This document shows positions 17,071 to 26,045 of a stretch of 54,893 nucleotides of DNA, in pieces; the first letter of the stretch is position 1, and each line of letters opens with the position of its first letter. Position numbers and translations under genes: made by a program. Origin of the DNA: Synergistaceae bacterium (GTDB lineage Bacteria > Synergistota > Synergistia > Synergistales > Synergistaceae). The notes under the pieces are model-generated. The model saw only the letters and a list, made by a program, of their open reading frames with translations, was not told the DNA's origin and searched no databases. The DNA is taken from assembly GCA_021372895.1 (NCBI GenBank), contig JAJFTP010000039.1, positions 1-54,893 of the forward strand, read 5' to 3'.

Positions 17071-19389
17071 TTGAACGTAGAGAAGAAAACCATACCTGTC
17101 AATGTACGATCAGTTCATCTGTCTGAAATTGCCAGAAAAGAAGATGGGGGCTTAGGAGAGAAAGAAAATAAGGCCCTGATGGAGAGCTATTGGGGACGTA
17201 TTCCTGAGGCTCAGCGTGTCTCTTCACTTCGTCTTCCTTGGCAGGATCTCTGGTCTAAAACTACGCGCTATCTTTCAAAAGATGATATGAAGGAAATCGG
17301 CGAGGCGTTCGTATTTGCTGCGAATGCACATGGAGAACAGCGCCGATACAGCGGAGATCCTTATGTTGTGCATACAGTCAGTGTTGCGGCGATCTTGTCA
17401 GGCATGGAGATAGACATGGAAACTATTGTTGCGGCGCTGCTACATGATGTACTTGAGGACACTTCTGTGACAGCGGATGTACTGCAGGAAAAATTTGGAC
17501 CAGGGGTCCTTACTCTCGTTGATGGTGTCACAAAATTGGGAAAACTCCCTTTCAAAACTGTTGAGGACTACCAGGCTGAGAATCTCCGTAAGATGTTTGT
17601 AGTCATGGCTAAAGACATCCGGGTAGTCCTTATAAAACTTGCCGACCGCCTGCACAATATGAGGACCATTTCCTCTCACAGGCGTGAAAAACAGCTCTCA
17701 ATAGCACACGAGACTCTTGAGATATATGCTCCGCTTGCTCACAGACTTGGAATTTATCAATTAAAACGGGAACTTGAAGATCTTTCTTTCAGGATAATAG
17801 ATCCCGAGATGTACTATGACATCAAACGCAGGGTACGAAAGAAGCTGCCGGAGCGTGAAATGATAATAAAAGAGGCTATGGATATCCTCTCTCAGAAAAT
17901 GCATGAGCAGGATATTGAAGTTTCGATCAGCGGCCGTCCAAAGCACTTTTACAGTATATATGAGAAGATGCGTCGCAAGAACATCTCCCTTGACCAGCTT
18001 TATGATCTGCTCGCGCTGCGCGTCATAGTCAAGACTGTTGGCGAGTGTTATCAGGTGCTGGGTATCGTACATGCGCTATGGAAACCGATACCGGGACAGT
18101 TTGACGATTATATCGCTAATCCGAAGAGCAACCTTTATCAGTCACTGCATACAACGGTGGTAGGTCCTGCGGGGGAGCCTCTTGAGGTGCAAATAAGGAC
18201 ATGGGAAATGCATTTCCTCGCCGAATATGGGATCGCGGCTCACTGGAACTATAAGGAAGGCGGCAAAAGGGTAAGCAATCTAGACAAAGGGCTCACATGG
18301 ATACGAAAGGCGCTTGAAGCGGCTCCAGATTCACAGGAGGACGGAGAAAGCGGAGGTTCTTTATTTCTGGACAACCTCAAGACGGATGTTCTTTCTACTG
18401 AAGTGTTTGTGTTCACACCGAAAGGGAATGTTATATCTGTTCCCAAGGGATCTACGCCTATAGATTTCGCATATGCGATACACACTGAGATAGGGCATAA
18501 ATGTGTTGGGGCAATGATCAATGGGCGCATCGCGCCTATGGATCAGGAACTCCAGAATGGCGACATAGTCAGGATACTGACCTCCCCGCAGGGGAAACCG
18601 TCACGTGATTGGCTCAAGATAGCAAAATCCAGCAGGACGAGAAGCAAGATCAAATCGTGGTTCCGCCTGCAGGACAGGCAGGAGCGCGACGAGAAGCTGA
18701 AGCGCGGCAGAGAGATCCTTGAAAGGGAAGCTGCAAAGCGCTATCCTGGAGTTATTAATCCACTTGAGGTCATATCGGCACAGATGAATCATATAGCTAG
18801 GGAAATGGGATACCTGAGCCTTGAAGAGCTTATTGTTTCCGTAGGGATAGGGACACATACTGCAGCGAGTGTACTTGGCAGAGTGAATGCTGATGCCTCA
18901 AAACTGACGGCGGAGCCCATTCCTGCACAAAGTGCCCCGCAGCGCAAAGAGGCTGATTCCGAGATAGTGGTGGAAGGCGCACAGGGCGTTCTTGTCTCAC
19001 TTGCCCAATGCTGCCGCCCCGTCCCAGGAGACCCGATCATCGGCTGTGTCACACAGAGCAGAGGTATTACCGTTCATCGGATTGATTGCGCCAATCTGCA
19101 TAAGACTGACCCGGCAAAGAAGGTAACAGTGGCGTGGGGTAAACCTAAAGACACCCGCTACACTGCACGAATAAAGGTCGAAGGAATAGATAAGTCCAGC
19201 CTGTTTGGAGAAATTGTTCAGAATATAACCGGTATGGACGGTAATATCGTAGGTATTCGTGCTAATGTTGTAAATAACAGCAGAACGCGGGTTATTGTTG
19301 AAGTACAGGTGAAGGATATAGAACACCTTTACAGAATAATAGCAAAACTTAACACCATTTCGGGTATTATAGAAATAACCAGGGGGTAG
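17071..19389 (+). CDS. rel: RelA/SpoT-family (p)ppGpp synthetase/hydrolase
   Basis: This long Rel enzyme (772 residues) makes and degrades the alarmone (p)ppGpp. The HD hydrolase site is intact: H125-D126 and E129-D130 in HDVLEDT. The synthetase follows with RPKHFYSIYEKM and YQSLHT. Then come TGS (about 445-505), a Cys-rich C-terminal region (QCCRPVPGDPIIG) and an ACT domain at the end. The motif that separates SpoT/Rel (RFKD) from RelA (EFDD) reads Q343-F-D-D346, closer to RelA. Start is TTG at 17071. dtd follows five bases after the stop, an association seen in many genomes. Confidence 0.95.
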   Translation: MNVEKKTIPVNVRSVHLSEIARKEDGGLGEKENKALMESYWGRIPEAQRVSSLRLPWQDLWSKTTRYLSKDDMKEIGEAFVFAANAHGEQRRYSGDPYVVHTVSVAAILSGMEIDMETIVAALLHDVLEDTSVTADVLQEKFGPGVLTLVDGVTKLGKLPFKTVEDYQAENLRKMFVVMAKDIRVVLIKLADRLHNMRTISSHRREKQLSIAHETLEIYAPLAHRLGIYQLKRELEDLSFRIIDPEMYYDIKRRVRKKLPEREMIIKEAMDILSQKMHEQDIEVSISGRPKHFYSIYEKMRRKNISLDQLYDLLALRVIVKTVGECYQVLGIVHALWKPIPGQFDDYIANPKSNLYQSLHTTVVGPAGEPLEVQIRTWEMHFLAEYGIAAHWNYKEGGKRVSNLDKGLTWIRKALEAAPDSQEDGESGGSLFLDNLKTDVLSTEVFVFTPKGNVISVPKGSTPIDFAYAIHTEIGHKCVGAMINGRIAPMDQELQNGDIVRILTSPQGKPSRDWLKIAKSSRTRSKIKSWFRLQDRQERDEKLKRGREILEREAAKRYPGVINPLEVISAQMNHIAREMGYLSLEELIVSVGIGTHTAASVLGRVNADASKLTAEPIPAQSAPQRKEADSEIVVEGAQGVLVSLAQCCRPVPGDPIIGCVTQSRGITVHRIDCANLHKTDPAKKVTVAWGKPKDTRYTARIKVEGIDKSSLFGEIVQNITGMDGNIVGIRANVVNNSRTRVIVEVQVKDIEHLYRIIAKLNTISGIIEITRG

Positions 19390-19394
19390 CTGAT

Positions 19395-19838
19395 TTGAAA
19401 GCACTTTTGCAGCGTGTTGATCATGCGTCCGTAACAATTGAAGGGAAGCCGGCCGGAGAGATAGGCAGAGGATTATGTATATTACTGGGAGTTGTCCATG
19501 AGGACACCGAAAAAGATATAGCCTGGCTTGCCGAGAAAATAGTAAATCTTCGTATTTTTGATGATGAGAACGGAAAGATGAACCGCTCTGTAATGGACGA
19601 AAACGGAGAGATACTTGTCGTTTCGCAGTTTACTCTCTGCGGTGACTGCAGAAGGGGACGAAGACCTTCATGGATCGGTGCGGCCGAACCTGTTTTTGCA
19701 AACAGAATGTACGAGAAGTTTGTGAAAACAATAGAAGCCAGCGGGCTACGCACGGTGACCGGTGTATTTCAGGCTGCTATGAAGGTCAATATATGCAACG
19801 ACGGTCCGGTTACACTTATGATTGACAGCAGGGAGTGA
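19395..19838 (+). CDS. dtd: D-aminoacyl-tRNA deacylase
   Basis: DTD frees tRNAs mischarged with D-amino acids or glycine. The 147-residue protein shows the two family motifs in order: SQFTLCGDCRRGRRPSW in the middle and the Gly-cisPro motif NDGPVTLMID near the end. Start is TTG at 19395 with AGGGGGTAG at 19381-19389. It lies directly behind rel and just ahead of a metallo-hydrolase, probably in one transcript. Confidence 0.95.
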   Translation: MKALLQRVDHASVTIEGKPAGEIGRGLCILLGVVHEDTEKDIAWLAEKIVNLRIFDDENGKMNRSVMDENGEILVVSQFTLCGDCRRGRRPSWIGAAEPVFANRMYEKFVKTIEASGLRTVTGVFQAAMKVNICNDGPVTLMIDSRE

Positions 19839-19845
19839 TTTACAT

Positions 19846-20475
19846 ATGAAAATTAAAAGATTTGCCCTCGGTCCGCTTTGGACAAACTGCTATCTTATCT
19901 GGGACTCCAACGGGGATGGGATCGTCGTGGATCCCGGGGGGCCCGCCCAAGATGTTGAGGATTACATACGTGACAATGATATCAGGATCCACTGGATCAT
20001 ACTTACACATGGGCACGGAGACCACATCGGAGGTGTTGCCGATTTGCGCAACTTTGCAGAGAACGGCGTAGCAATACACTATGAAGATGCCGACTGTCTG
20101 ACAGATGCCAATAAAAATCTGTCGGCGTTTATGGGTGCCTCTACAGAACTGTCTTCCGCCGACAAGATGCTTGCTGACGGTGACCAGCTCAAAGCCGGGG
20201 AACTGAATATCTCTGTAATCTATACTCCGGGGCATACGAAAGGCGGGATATGTCTGCTTATAACCGATGGCGAGGAGCAGATCCTTGTTTCGGGAGACAC
20301 CCTGTTTGCCCGTTCAATAGGAAGAAGCGACCTCCCGGGTGGGGACGAAGATACGCTGATAGAATCTCTGAAGAGGCTGGATTTTTTGCCGGATAAGCTG
20401 CGAGTGTTTCCTGGACACGGTCCGGAGACTACTATTGGCGAGGAAAAGCAGTATAATCCTTACTGGCCCAGGTGA
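19846..20475 (+). CDS. Glyoxalase II-like MBL-fold metallo-hydrolase
   Basis: The 209-residue protein is a compact metallo-beta-lactamase-fold enzyme of the GloB/YcbL type. Metal ligands are visible as H55-G-H57-G-D59-H60, a later TPGHTKGG, SGDTLF and FPGHGPETT. Such short proteins usually lack the second substrate domain of true glyoxalase II and have broad or unknown thioesterase activity. ATG at 19846 is preceded by AGGGAG at 19830-19835; the frame opens earlier at 19822, inside dtd. It is followed by radC 13 nt later. Confidence 0.88.
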   Translation: MKIKRFALGPLWTNCYLIWDSNGDGIVVDPGGPAQDVEDYIRDNDIRIHWIILTHGHGDHIGGVADLRNFAENGVAIHYEDADCLTDANKNLSAFMGASTELSSADKMLADGDQLKAGELNISVIYTPGHTKGGICLLITDGEEQILVSGDTLFARSIGRSDLPGGDEDTLIESLKRLDFLPDKLRVFPGHGPETTIGEEKQYNPYWPR

Positions 20476-20488
20476 AGAGGCCGGCATA

Positions 20489-21139
20489 ATGAAAGTATCC
20501 CAGCTTCCGCAGGATGAGCGCCCAAGGGAAAGATTGCTGAACAGCGGTCCGGAAAGCCTTTCTGTTATAGAGTTGCTTGCGGTTCTTTTACGCACAGGAA
20601 CAAATGGCGAAGATGTGCTTGAATATTCTGCGTCTCTTCTTGATAAATGGGGCGGTCTTGAGGGGCTTTGCAGGGCAAGGCCGGCGGAACTTATGCAGGA
20701 AAAAGGCCTTAAGGAGGCCAAGGTTGCAACCATTGCCGCAGTTATTGAGCTTGGCAAGCGTATCGCAATGCTCGGCAGTCAGCATAAAGACAGCTGGAAC
20801 GCAAGGATAGAGGCAATAGCGCTTGAAACGCAGTTTGCAGACAGGGAGCAGATATACGCGGTTTTTCTGGATGCAAAAGATAGAGTACTGGATGAGGAAA
20901 CATTATCATATGGCGGGCAGAACGGAGCTTATCTTGATATTCCGGTTTTTTACAGAAAGGCTGTGAGGCTGAATGCGTATAACATCGTGCTCATTCACAA
21001 CCATCCGGACGGCACGCTGTATGCGAGCAGGGAGGACATCTCTCTTACCGATAATATAAGGCATGGCCTGAAGTTGCTGGGCATAGGGCTGAAAGGGCAT
21101 TACATTGCCGCAAACGGAGCACTTACGCAAGTTCCATGA
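20489..21139 (+). CDS. radC: RadC family (JAMM) protein
   Basis: The 216-residue protein has an N-terminal helix-hairpin-helix-like part (residues 1-75) and a C-terminal JAMM metallo-domain with H170, H172 and D183 (HNHPDG, then SREDI). Despite the name, a repair role is unproven; a peptidase- or nuclease-like activity has been proposed. The frame opens at 20435 inside the preceding gene, but ATG at 20489 follows GAAGAGG at 20474-20480 and gives the family start MKVSQLPQDERPRERLL. In many bacteria radC lies next to mreB, as here. Confidence 0.92.
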   Translation: MKVSQLPQDERPRERLLNSGPESLSVIELLAVLLRTGTNGEDVLEYSASLLDKWGGLEGLCRARPAELMQEKGLKEAKVATIAAVIELGKRIAMLGSQHKDSWNARIEAIALETQFADREQIYAVFLDAKDRVLDEETLSYGGQNGAYLDIPVFYRKAVRLNAYNIVLIHNHPDGTLYASREDISLTDNIRHGLKLLGIGLKGHYIAANGALTQVP

Positions 21140-21185
21140 TGTTATCGTGGTCAAAGAGTGGGATAATATTACGCTGAAGATTATT

Positions 21186-21206
21186 TTCCCGGCTACGGGA
21201 ATTTTT
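21186..21206 (+). terminator. Short hairpin plus T5 directly upstream of mreB
   Basis: TTCCCG (21186-21191) and CGGGAA (21196-21201) form a 6-bp stem with a GCTA loop, followed by TTTTT. It resembles a compact intrinsic terminator. It ends only 16-19 nt before the mreB start, leaving no room for a promoter between. A GGGATAATATT sequence at 21161-21170 could be a -10 placing this hairpin at the start of a leader, but no convincing -35 is present. Confidence 0.45.
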
Positions 21207-21222
21207 GTGAAAGCAGGTGTCG

Positions 21223-22281
21223 TTGGTGTTTAATTTTAGACCTAATTTTTTCAATAATGAGATAGGCATAGATATAGGCACTGTGAATACTGTGATATAT
21301 GTAAAATCAAAGGGTATCGTTGTAAATGAGCCATCTGTAGTTGCCGTGCGGAACCTTGGCAGGAAGGGACAGAAGGAGATAATAGCATTCGGCACGGAAG
21401 CAAAGAAGATGGTAGGAAAAACTCCGGTTGGCATAACGACCATACATCCGCTTTCACATGGAGTCATCGCCGATTTTGAGATGACTGAGCACATGATAAG
21501 GCACTATATGAGAAAAGCTATTGCATCAAATGGGATGTTTTCGTTCCCAAGGGTGGCAGTTTCTGTGCCTGCCTGTGTCACAGAAGTCGAAAAACGCGCC
21601 GTTGTAGAAGTTACTTTAGCAGCAGGTGCAAAGGAAGCGTTTGTTGTTGAGGAGCCGCTGGCTGCCGCAGTAGGCATAGGTATAGCGGTCAACGAGCCTC
21701 AGGGGAACATGGTAGTCAATATTGGCGGCGGTACATGCGAAGTTGCGGTCATCTCACTGGGAGGAATAGTCCTTAATCACGCAATCAGGGTAGCCGGCAA
21801 TTCCATAGACGAAGCAATAATATCGATGATGCGGCAAAGCTATACACTTGCCATAGGAGATAGCACTGCGGAGGAGATAAAAGTTGCCATTGGTTCGTCT
21901 CTGCCTATGGAACAGGAGCTGAAGATCGACGTCAAGGGACGCGATCTGGTAGATGGTCTGCCAAAGGTCATCCGTCTCAGCTCGGTTGAAGTACGGGAAG
22001 CCATTGAGCCTGTCATCATACAGATAGAAGATACTATTTGCTCGGCATTGGAACACACTCCGCCCGAGCTGGTGCGGGATATAGTGGATCAGGGCATAGT
22101 GCTCTCAGGCGGGACCGCAAACCTGCGCGGTTTGAATCTTAGGTTTGCAGATGCGCTCAATGTACCGGTCCACATTGCTGAACAGCCGCTTTACTCTGTT
22201 GCGCTCGGGCTGGGAAAGATACTGGAGACACCTGAAGAGAAGAAAAAAGTATCGATAACGATAGACAGACAGGGCAGTTGA
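21223..22281 (+). CDS. mreB: Rod shape-determining actin homologue MreB
   Basis: MreB forms membrane-bound filaments that guide lateral wall synthesis. The protein, about 352 residues, has the actin-fold phosphate loop IGIDIGTVNTVIYVKSKGIVVNEPSVVA, the SVPACVTEVEKRAV segment, the second phosphate loop NIGGGTCEVAVISLGG, and the adenosine motif LSGGTANLRGL. The start is uncertain: GTG at 21217, TTG at 21223 and GTG at 21226 share the frame. AGCAGG at 21212-21217 fits TTG 21223 or GTG 21226 and rules against 21217. It heads the mreBCD-mrdA run. Confidence 0.95.
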   Translation: MVFNFRPNFFNNEIGIDIGTVNTVIYVKSKGIVVNEPSVVAVRNLGRKGQKEIIAFGTEAKKMVGKTPVGITTIHPLSHGVIADFEMTEHMIRHYMRKAIASNGMFSFPRVAVSVPACVTEVEKRAVVEVTLAAGAKEAFVVEEPLAAAVGIGIAVNEPQGNMVVNIGGGTCEVAVISLGGIVLNHAIRVAGNSIDEAIISMMRQSYTLAIGDSTAEEIKVAIGSSLPMEQELKIDVKGRDLVDGLPKVIRLSSVEVREAIEPVIIQIEDTICSALEHTPPELVRDIVDQGIVLSGGTANLRGLNLRFADALNVPVHIAEQPLYSVALGLGKILETPEEKKKVSITIDRQGS

Positions 22282-22332
22282 AAATTGTCTTTCCTGCCCT
22301 TTGTCGATTGATTGTCCGGAGGTGCTGCGGGC

Positions 22333-23118
22333 ATGAGGATCATGGATAGAGAGTTGAAGCCGTGGCTGCATGGAGTCGTATCCGTGCTGTTGGGGTTTAT
22401 TTTGCTCTGGACAATGACGGCCTTTCCTGTCATGAATTACAGGTTTCTTGATATTGTCAACAATGTCCTTTATTATCCTGAGAAACCTTTCATGCAGCTG
22501 CGCAGCCTCATCAAGTACAGCAGCAATTGGGTGCTGGAGAGATCCAGTCTGCAGGAGCGCGTATCCCAGCTTGAACTTAAAAACAGGATTATGTCGGAGG
22601 CTCTGCAGAAGGCAGGTATAATAATGCCGGCGCCGAAGGATTCGACCGTTGCGGCTCAGGTTACTTTGCGTTATCCAGAGGCATGGTGGCAGGAGATGCG
22701 CATCGACAAAGGCAGAAGGGACGGCATAGCTGAGGGCGCAGCTGTAATGTCAGAGGGTTTTCTGATCGGGCGCATATCGAGACTTGGCGATAACTATGCC
22801 TGGGTAGAACTGATCACATCATCTTCCTTTTTCATAGCTGCCGCAGTTGACGAGACGCGTGACCTCGGAGTAATAAACGGAGATGACCATGGCAACCTGA
22901 AACTTCTCTATATTCCTGAAGAGCGTAAACTGAAACGCGGTATGAGCGTTTCGACATCACTTATGAGTGAGCTGGTACCACCTGGCATACCTATAGGCTC
23001 AATCATAGGGCCTGAGGAACCCAAAGAGGGCTTTATGCCGATGAAGATACAGGCTGGAGCACACCTTACGCAGCTGTATGCAGTCGAAGTTTTCTCGGCG
23101 GCTAGGGTGGCAAAGTGA
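22333..23118 (+). CDS. mreC: Rod shape-determining protein MreC
   Basis: MreC links the MreB filament to the cell wall synthases. The 261-residue protein has one N-terminal helix (about 17-38), a coiled coil (SLQERVSQLELKNRIMSEALQ), and a periplasmic beta-rich domain with the family's VTLRYPEAWWQEMRIDKGRRDGI-type entry and GFLIGRISRLGDNYAWVELIT. ATG at 22333 follows GGAGGTG at 22319-22325; the frame opens at 22312. Its stop overlaps the mreD GTG by four bases. Confidence 0.92.
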   Translation: MRIMDRELKPWLHGVVSVLLGFILLWTMTAFPVMNYRFLDIVNNVLYYPEKPFMQLRSLIKYSSNWVLERSSLQERVSQLELKNRIMSEALQKAGIIMPAPKDSTVAAQVTLRYPEAWWQEMRIDKGRRDGIAEGAAVMSEGFLIGRISRLGDNYAWVELITSSSFFIAAAVDETRDLGVINGDDHGNLKLLYIPEERKLKRGMSVSTSLMSELVPPGIPIGSIIGPEEPKEGFMPMKIQAGAHLTQLYAVEVFSAARVAK

Positions 23119-23582
23119 GTATTCTGGCTATAGTTTGGCTGTTGCAGGATTTCCTTCAGGTTTTTTTAATGGGGATATGTATAGTGCCCGACGTATTCCT
23201 GTTTTCTGCTGTTTTACTGGCTCTTATGCCGAACACACAAAAAAGCCGGCAGATAATGTTGATATGGGCGGCGTTTATCGGAGGACTTTTATGGGATCTA
23301 AGATGGACGAACCTACCTGGGTTGACTGCTGCCATTAACGGGGCATCACTGGCCGTTGCCTGTCATGTCTGGCAGAAGATCCCAGCCCAGGCACGGACAG
23401 TGACGCTCTTTGCCATCCTTGCCGGAGGAACACATATACTTTCCGGTATTATACATTTTTCTTTATGGACGATCCCAAGCCAGGCTGCGGTACGCCAGCT
23501 TACTGTTCAGCAATTGCTTGCGATCCCGGTCCTTGTCGTTGTGTCTCTGTTATTCTGGAAGGTGTCAGATAAGCATGTCTAA
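23115..23582 (+). CDS. mreD: Rod shape-determining protein MreD
   Basis: This 155-residue protein is hydrophobic with about five predicted helices and little primary conservation, as expected for MreD. It was assigned by size, topology and its place between mreC and the PBP2 gene. It starts at GTG 23115, overlapping the mreC stop (GTGA), and its end overlaps the mrdA start by eight bases. Confidence 0.85.
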   Translation: MSILAIVWLLQDFLQVFLMGICIVPDVFLFSAVLLALMPNTQKSRQIMLIWAAFIGGLLWDLRWTNLPGLTAAINGASLAVACHVWQKIPAQARTVTLFAILAGGTHILSGIIHFSLWTIPSQAAVRQLTVQQLLAIPVLVVVSLLFWKVSDKHV

Positions 23583-25350
23583 TCAGTATGACCGGATTGA
23601 TATGGAGCATAGGCTCCGTTTCCTTCAGAATATGATAATAGTTACAATGGCGCTCCTGATTGCAGGTCTGGTTTTTTTTCAGATAATCAGGTCTGACGAA
23701 TATGTGGATCTTGCGTCACAGAACAGATTGCGCATACTTCGCATAATTCCGCCGAGGGGCATAATCACAGATGCCAGAGGTGCTCCGCTGGCTCTGAACG
23801 TAAGAACTTTCAATATAAACGGATACCCTATAGATCTTCAGAAAGAAGAAAATGCAAAAATAATTGTAGCTCTGCTTAAAAGAAACGGCATTCCGATGGA
23901 CGGGCAGAGCTTCAAAGAACTGATTGAAAAACAATATTCCGCACCATACCGCGCAATAACAGTGGCTTCAAACCTGACCTTTGCGCAGGTTGCCGAGTTC
24001 GTTATGGATAAGGATTTTAAAAACTTACTTTTTTTGGCTCCTGTATGGCGCAGATCCTATCCAGGAGGCGCGTTTGCGGCCCACGTAGTGGGCTATGTTT
24101 CTGAGATTACAAAAGAAGAACTTGAAGATCGGGATGGAACTGATTACAGAGGCGGCGACATAATTGGCAAAAATGGCATTGAGTCCTGGTATGAGGATGA
24201 TCTGCATGGCCATGCGGGTGAAGAGGTCATAGAGGTTGATTCTCGCGGCAGAAAGCTAAGGGACATAAGCTACATAGAACCGCAGCGCGGCAAAGATATA
24301 ATCCTCACAATCGACCTCACAGCTCAGCGTTATGCCGCTGAGCTTATGGGCAATTACCGCGGTGCAATAGTGGCCATGGATGTGAAGAATGGGGGTGTCA
24401 AATGTCTTTATTCATCGCCAAGTTATGATCCAAACCCGCTGACATGGGGCATATCCAACAAAGAATGGAAGGCCCTGTCTGACCGCACGGAACGTCCGAT
24501 GATGAACAGGGCTATCTCCGGAGCTTATCCTCCGGCCTCTACTTTTAAAATAATAACAGGTTCGGCAGGGCTTGCCTATAACGTCATAAATACAAAAACG
24601 ATCGTCAGATGTCCTGGATATTTCGAAATCGGAGACAGAAAGTTCCGATGTTGGCAGAGGTCGGGACATGGGCCAGAGAATATAGCAACTGCGCTGCGCG
24701 ACTCCTGCGATGTCTATTTTTACCAGACCGGAGCCTGGCTTGGTATAGACAGGCTTATTGCGATGGCTGCAAAGTACGGTGTCGGTGAGAAGACAGGGAT
24801 CGACATTCCTGCTGAGATATCCGGGACAATAGCCGGGCCTTCGTGGAAAAAGAAAAGGCTGAAAGAAAACTGGTATGGAGGTGACACTGTCAACTATTCT
24901 ATCGGACAGGGGTATGTGCTTATGACACCGCTCCAGGTGCTGAGAGCATACGCAGCGATCGCAAATGGTGGTAAACTGTTAAGGCCAAGGCTGGTTTCCA
25001 CAACAGAGCCTGAGTTCAGAGAGATCGGTGTCTCTCCTCAAGTTATAAATATTATGCAGAGCGGGCTTCGCGAAGTTGCAAAAAGTGGGACCGGCAGGAG
25101 GGCTAGTGCATTTGGTGTACAGGTGGCAGGAAAGACAGGTACGGCACAGAATGCACACGGCGATGACCATGCATGGTTCGTTGGCTATGCCCCCGCTGAT
25201 GATCCAAAGTATGCAGTTGTTGCAATAGCGGAGGCAGGTAAGGGCGGCGCTGCTGTAGCGGGGCCGATCGTTGGCAAAATGCTTAATTTTCTAATAAACG
25301 GAAATAGGTATGCAGAACCAAATTCCATGGCAGAGCCGAAGAAAAATTAG
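23575..25350 (+). CDS. mrdA: Penicillin-binding protein 2 (elongasome transpeptidase)
   Basis: PBP2 cross-links peptidoglycan during elongation with RodA. From ATG 23575 the product is 591 residues: a short cytoplasmic tail, one membrane helix (about 20-38), a pedestal region starting RILRIIPPRGIITDARGAPLA, and the transpeptidase domain with the active serine S322 and lysine K325 in STFK, SCD in the second motif, and KTGTAQN near residue 520. The open frame extends to 23410 in another reading of mreD and should be ignored. minC starts 13 nt after the stop. Confidence 0.95.
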   Translation: MSNQYDRIDMEHRLRFLQNMIIVTMALLIAGLVFFQIIRSDEYVDLASQNRLRILRIIPPRGIITDARGAPLALNVRTFNINGYPIDLQKEENAKIIVALLKRNGIPMDGQSFKELIEKQYSAPYRAITVASNLTFAQVAEFVMDKDFKNLLFLAPVWRRSYPGGAFAAHVVGYVSEITKEELEDRDGTDYRGGDIIGKNGIESWYEDDLHGHAGEEVIEVDSRGRKLRDISYIEPQRGKDIILTIDLTAQRYAAELMGNYRGAIVAMDVKNGGVKCLYSSPSYDPNPLTWGISNKEWKALSDRTERPMMNRAISGAYPPASTFKIITGSAGLAYNVINTKTIVRCPGYFEIGDRKFRCWQRSGHGPENIATALRDSCDVYFYQTGAWLGIDRLIAMAAKYGVGEKTGIDIPAEISGTIAGPSWKKKRLKENWYGGDTVNYSIGQGYVLMTPLQVLRAYAAIANGGKLLRPRLVSTTEPEFREIGVSPQVINIMQSGLREVAKSGTGRRASAFGVQVAGKTGTAQNAHGDDHAWFVGYAPADDPKYAVVAIAEAGKGGAAVAGPIVGKMLNFLINGNRYAEPNSMAEPKKN

Positions 25351-25363
25351 GAGTGCGGGGCAA

Positions 25364-26032
25364 ATGATTCAACTGAAGGGGACCAGGGGCGGACTGCTCC
25401 GATGCGTTATACCGGATGATCTTAGCGAAAAACGTATGCTTGAAGAATTAGATGAACTGGTCAGAAGCGGAAGAAATTTCCTTGAAGGAAGCACCGTAGT
25501 CATGGATATGCAGAGCAGGCAGTTCACGCCGGCCCTGGTAGGTAAGATATGGAAAGGTTTTATTGAACCATCTGGCTGCAGAGTGGCATCATGGGTCGTA
25601 TCAGATAAGGAGACTCAGCAGTGCATAAAACGCATAGGAGCGCAGACAGGGGAACAGTCTGCATCTTCCGGTACTGAGCGTAAGACGAGATCGGCCTTGG
25701 TATCAAAGGGGCTTTTATACACAGGCAACCTTCGCGGAGGCCAAAAGCTGGAGCATGACGGGGACGTCATAATAGCCGGGCATGTGAATACAGGTGCGGA
25801 AGTAAGCGCCAAGGGGCATATAATAGTGCTCGGTAAACTTAAGGGACTTGTACACGCCGGGGCAGGGGGAGACAACGGGATGTCAGTATCCACTCATTCC
25901 CTTGAGGCAGGCCAGGTTAGGATAGGGAATAAGGTAGGAATGATAGACGAGAAGACAGATTTCTGGGGAAAACCCGCTGTGATCACAGTCGGCGGAGATG
26001 AAGTGCTGCTCGCAGAGTGGCCTGTAATATAA
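25364..26032 (+). CDS. minC: Septum site-determining protein MinC
   Basis: MinC blocks FtsZ ring assembly away from mid-cell. The 222-residue protein has a variable N-terminal domain (about 1-95) and the conserved right-handed beta-helix C-terminal domain with LLYTGNLRGGQKLEHDGDVIIAG, GHIIVLGKLKG and VHAGAGGDNG. ATG 25364 was chosen because it follows TAGGAG at 25348-25353; the frame opens at 25310 inside mrdA. minD follows immediately. Confidence 0.93.
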   Translation: MIQLKGTRGGLLRCVIPDDLSEKRMLEELDELVRSGRNFLEGSTVVMDMQSRQFTPALVGKIWKGFIEPSGCRVASWVVSDKETQQCIKRIGAQTGEQSASSGTERKTRSALVSKGLLYTGNLRGGQKLEHDGDVIIAGHVNTGAEVSAKGHIIVLGKLKGLVHAGAGGDNGMSVSTHSLEAGQVRIGNKVGMIDEKTDFWGKPAVITVGGDEVLLAEWPVI

Positions 26033-26045
26033 GGGGATGAGAGAA

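Noticed and set aside
22271-22300. Hairpin AGGGCAG/CTGCCCT after mreB as a terminator
   Set aside because: Only 7 bp with a 16-nt loop and no T-run, overlapping the mreB end and close to mreC, which has no separate promoter that I can see.
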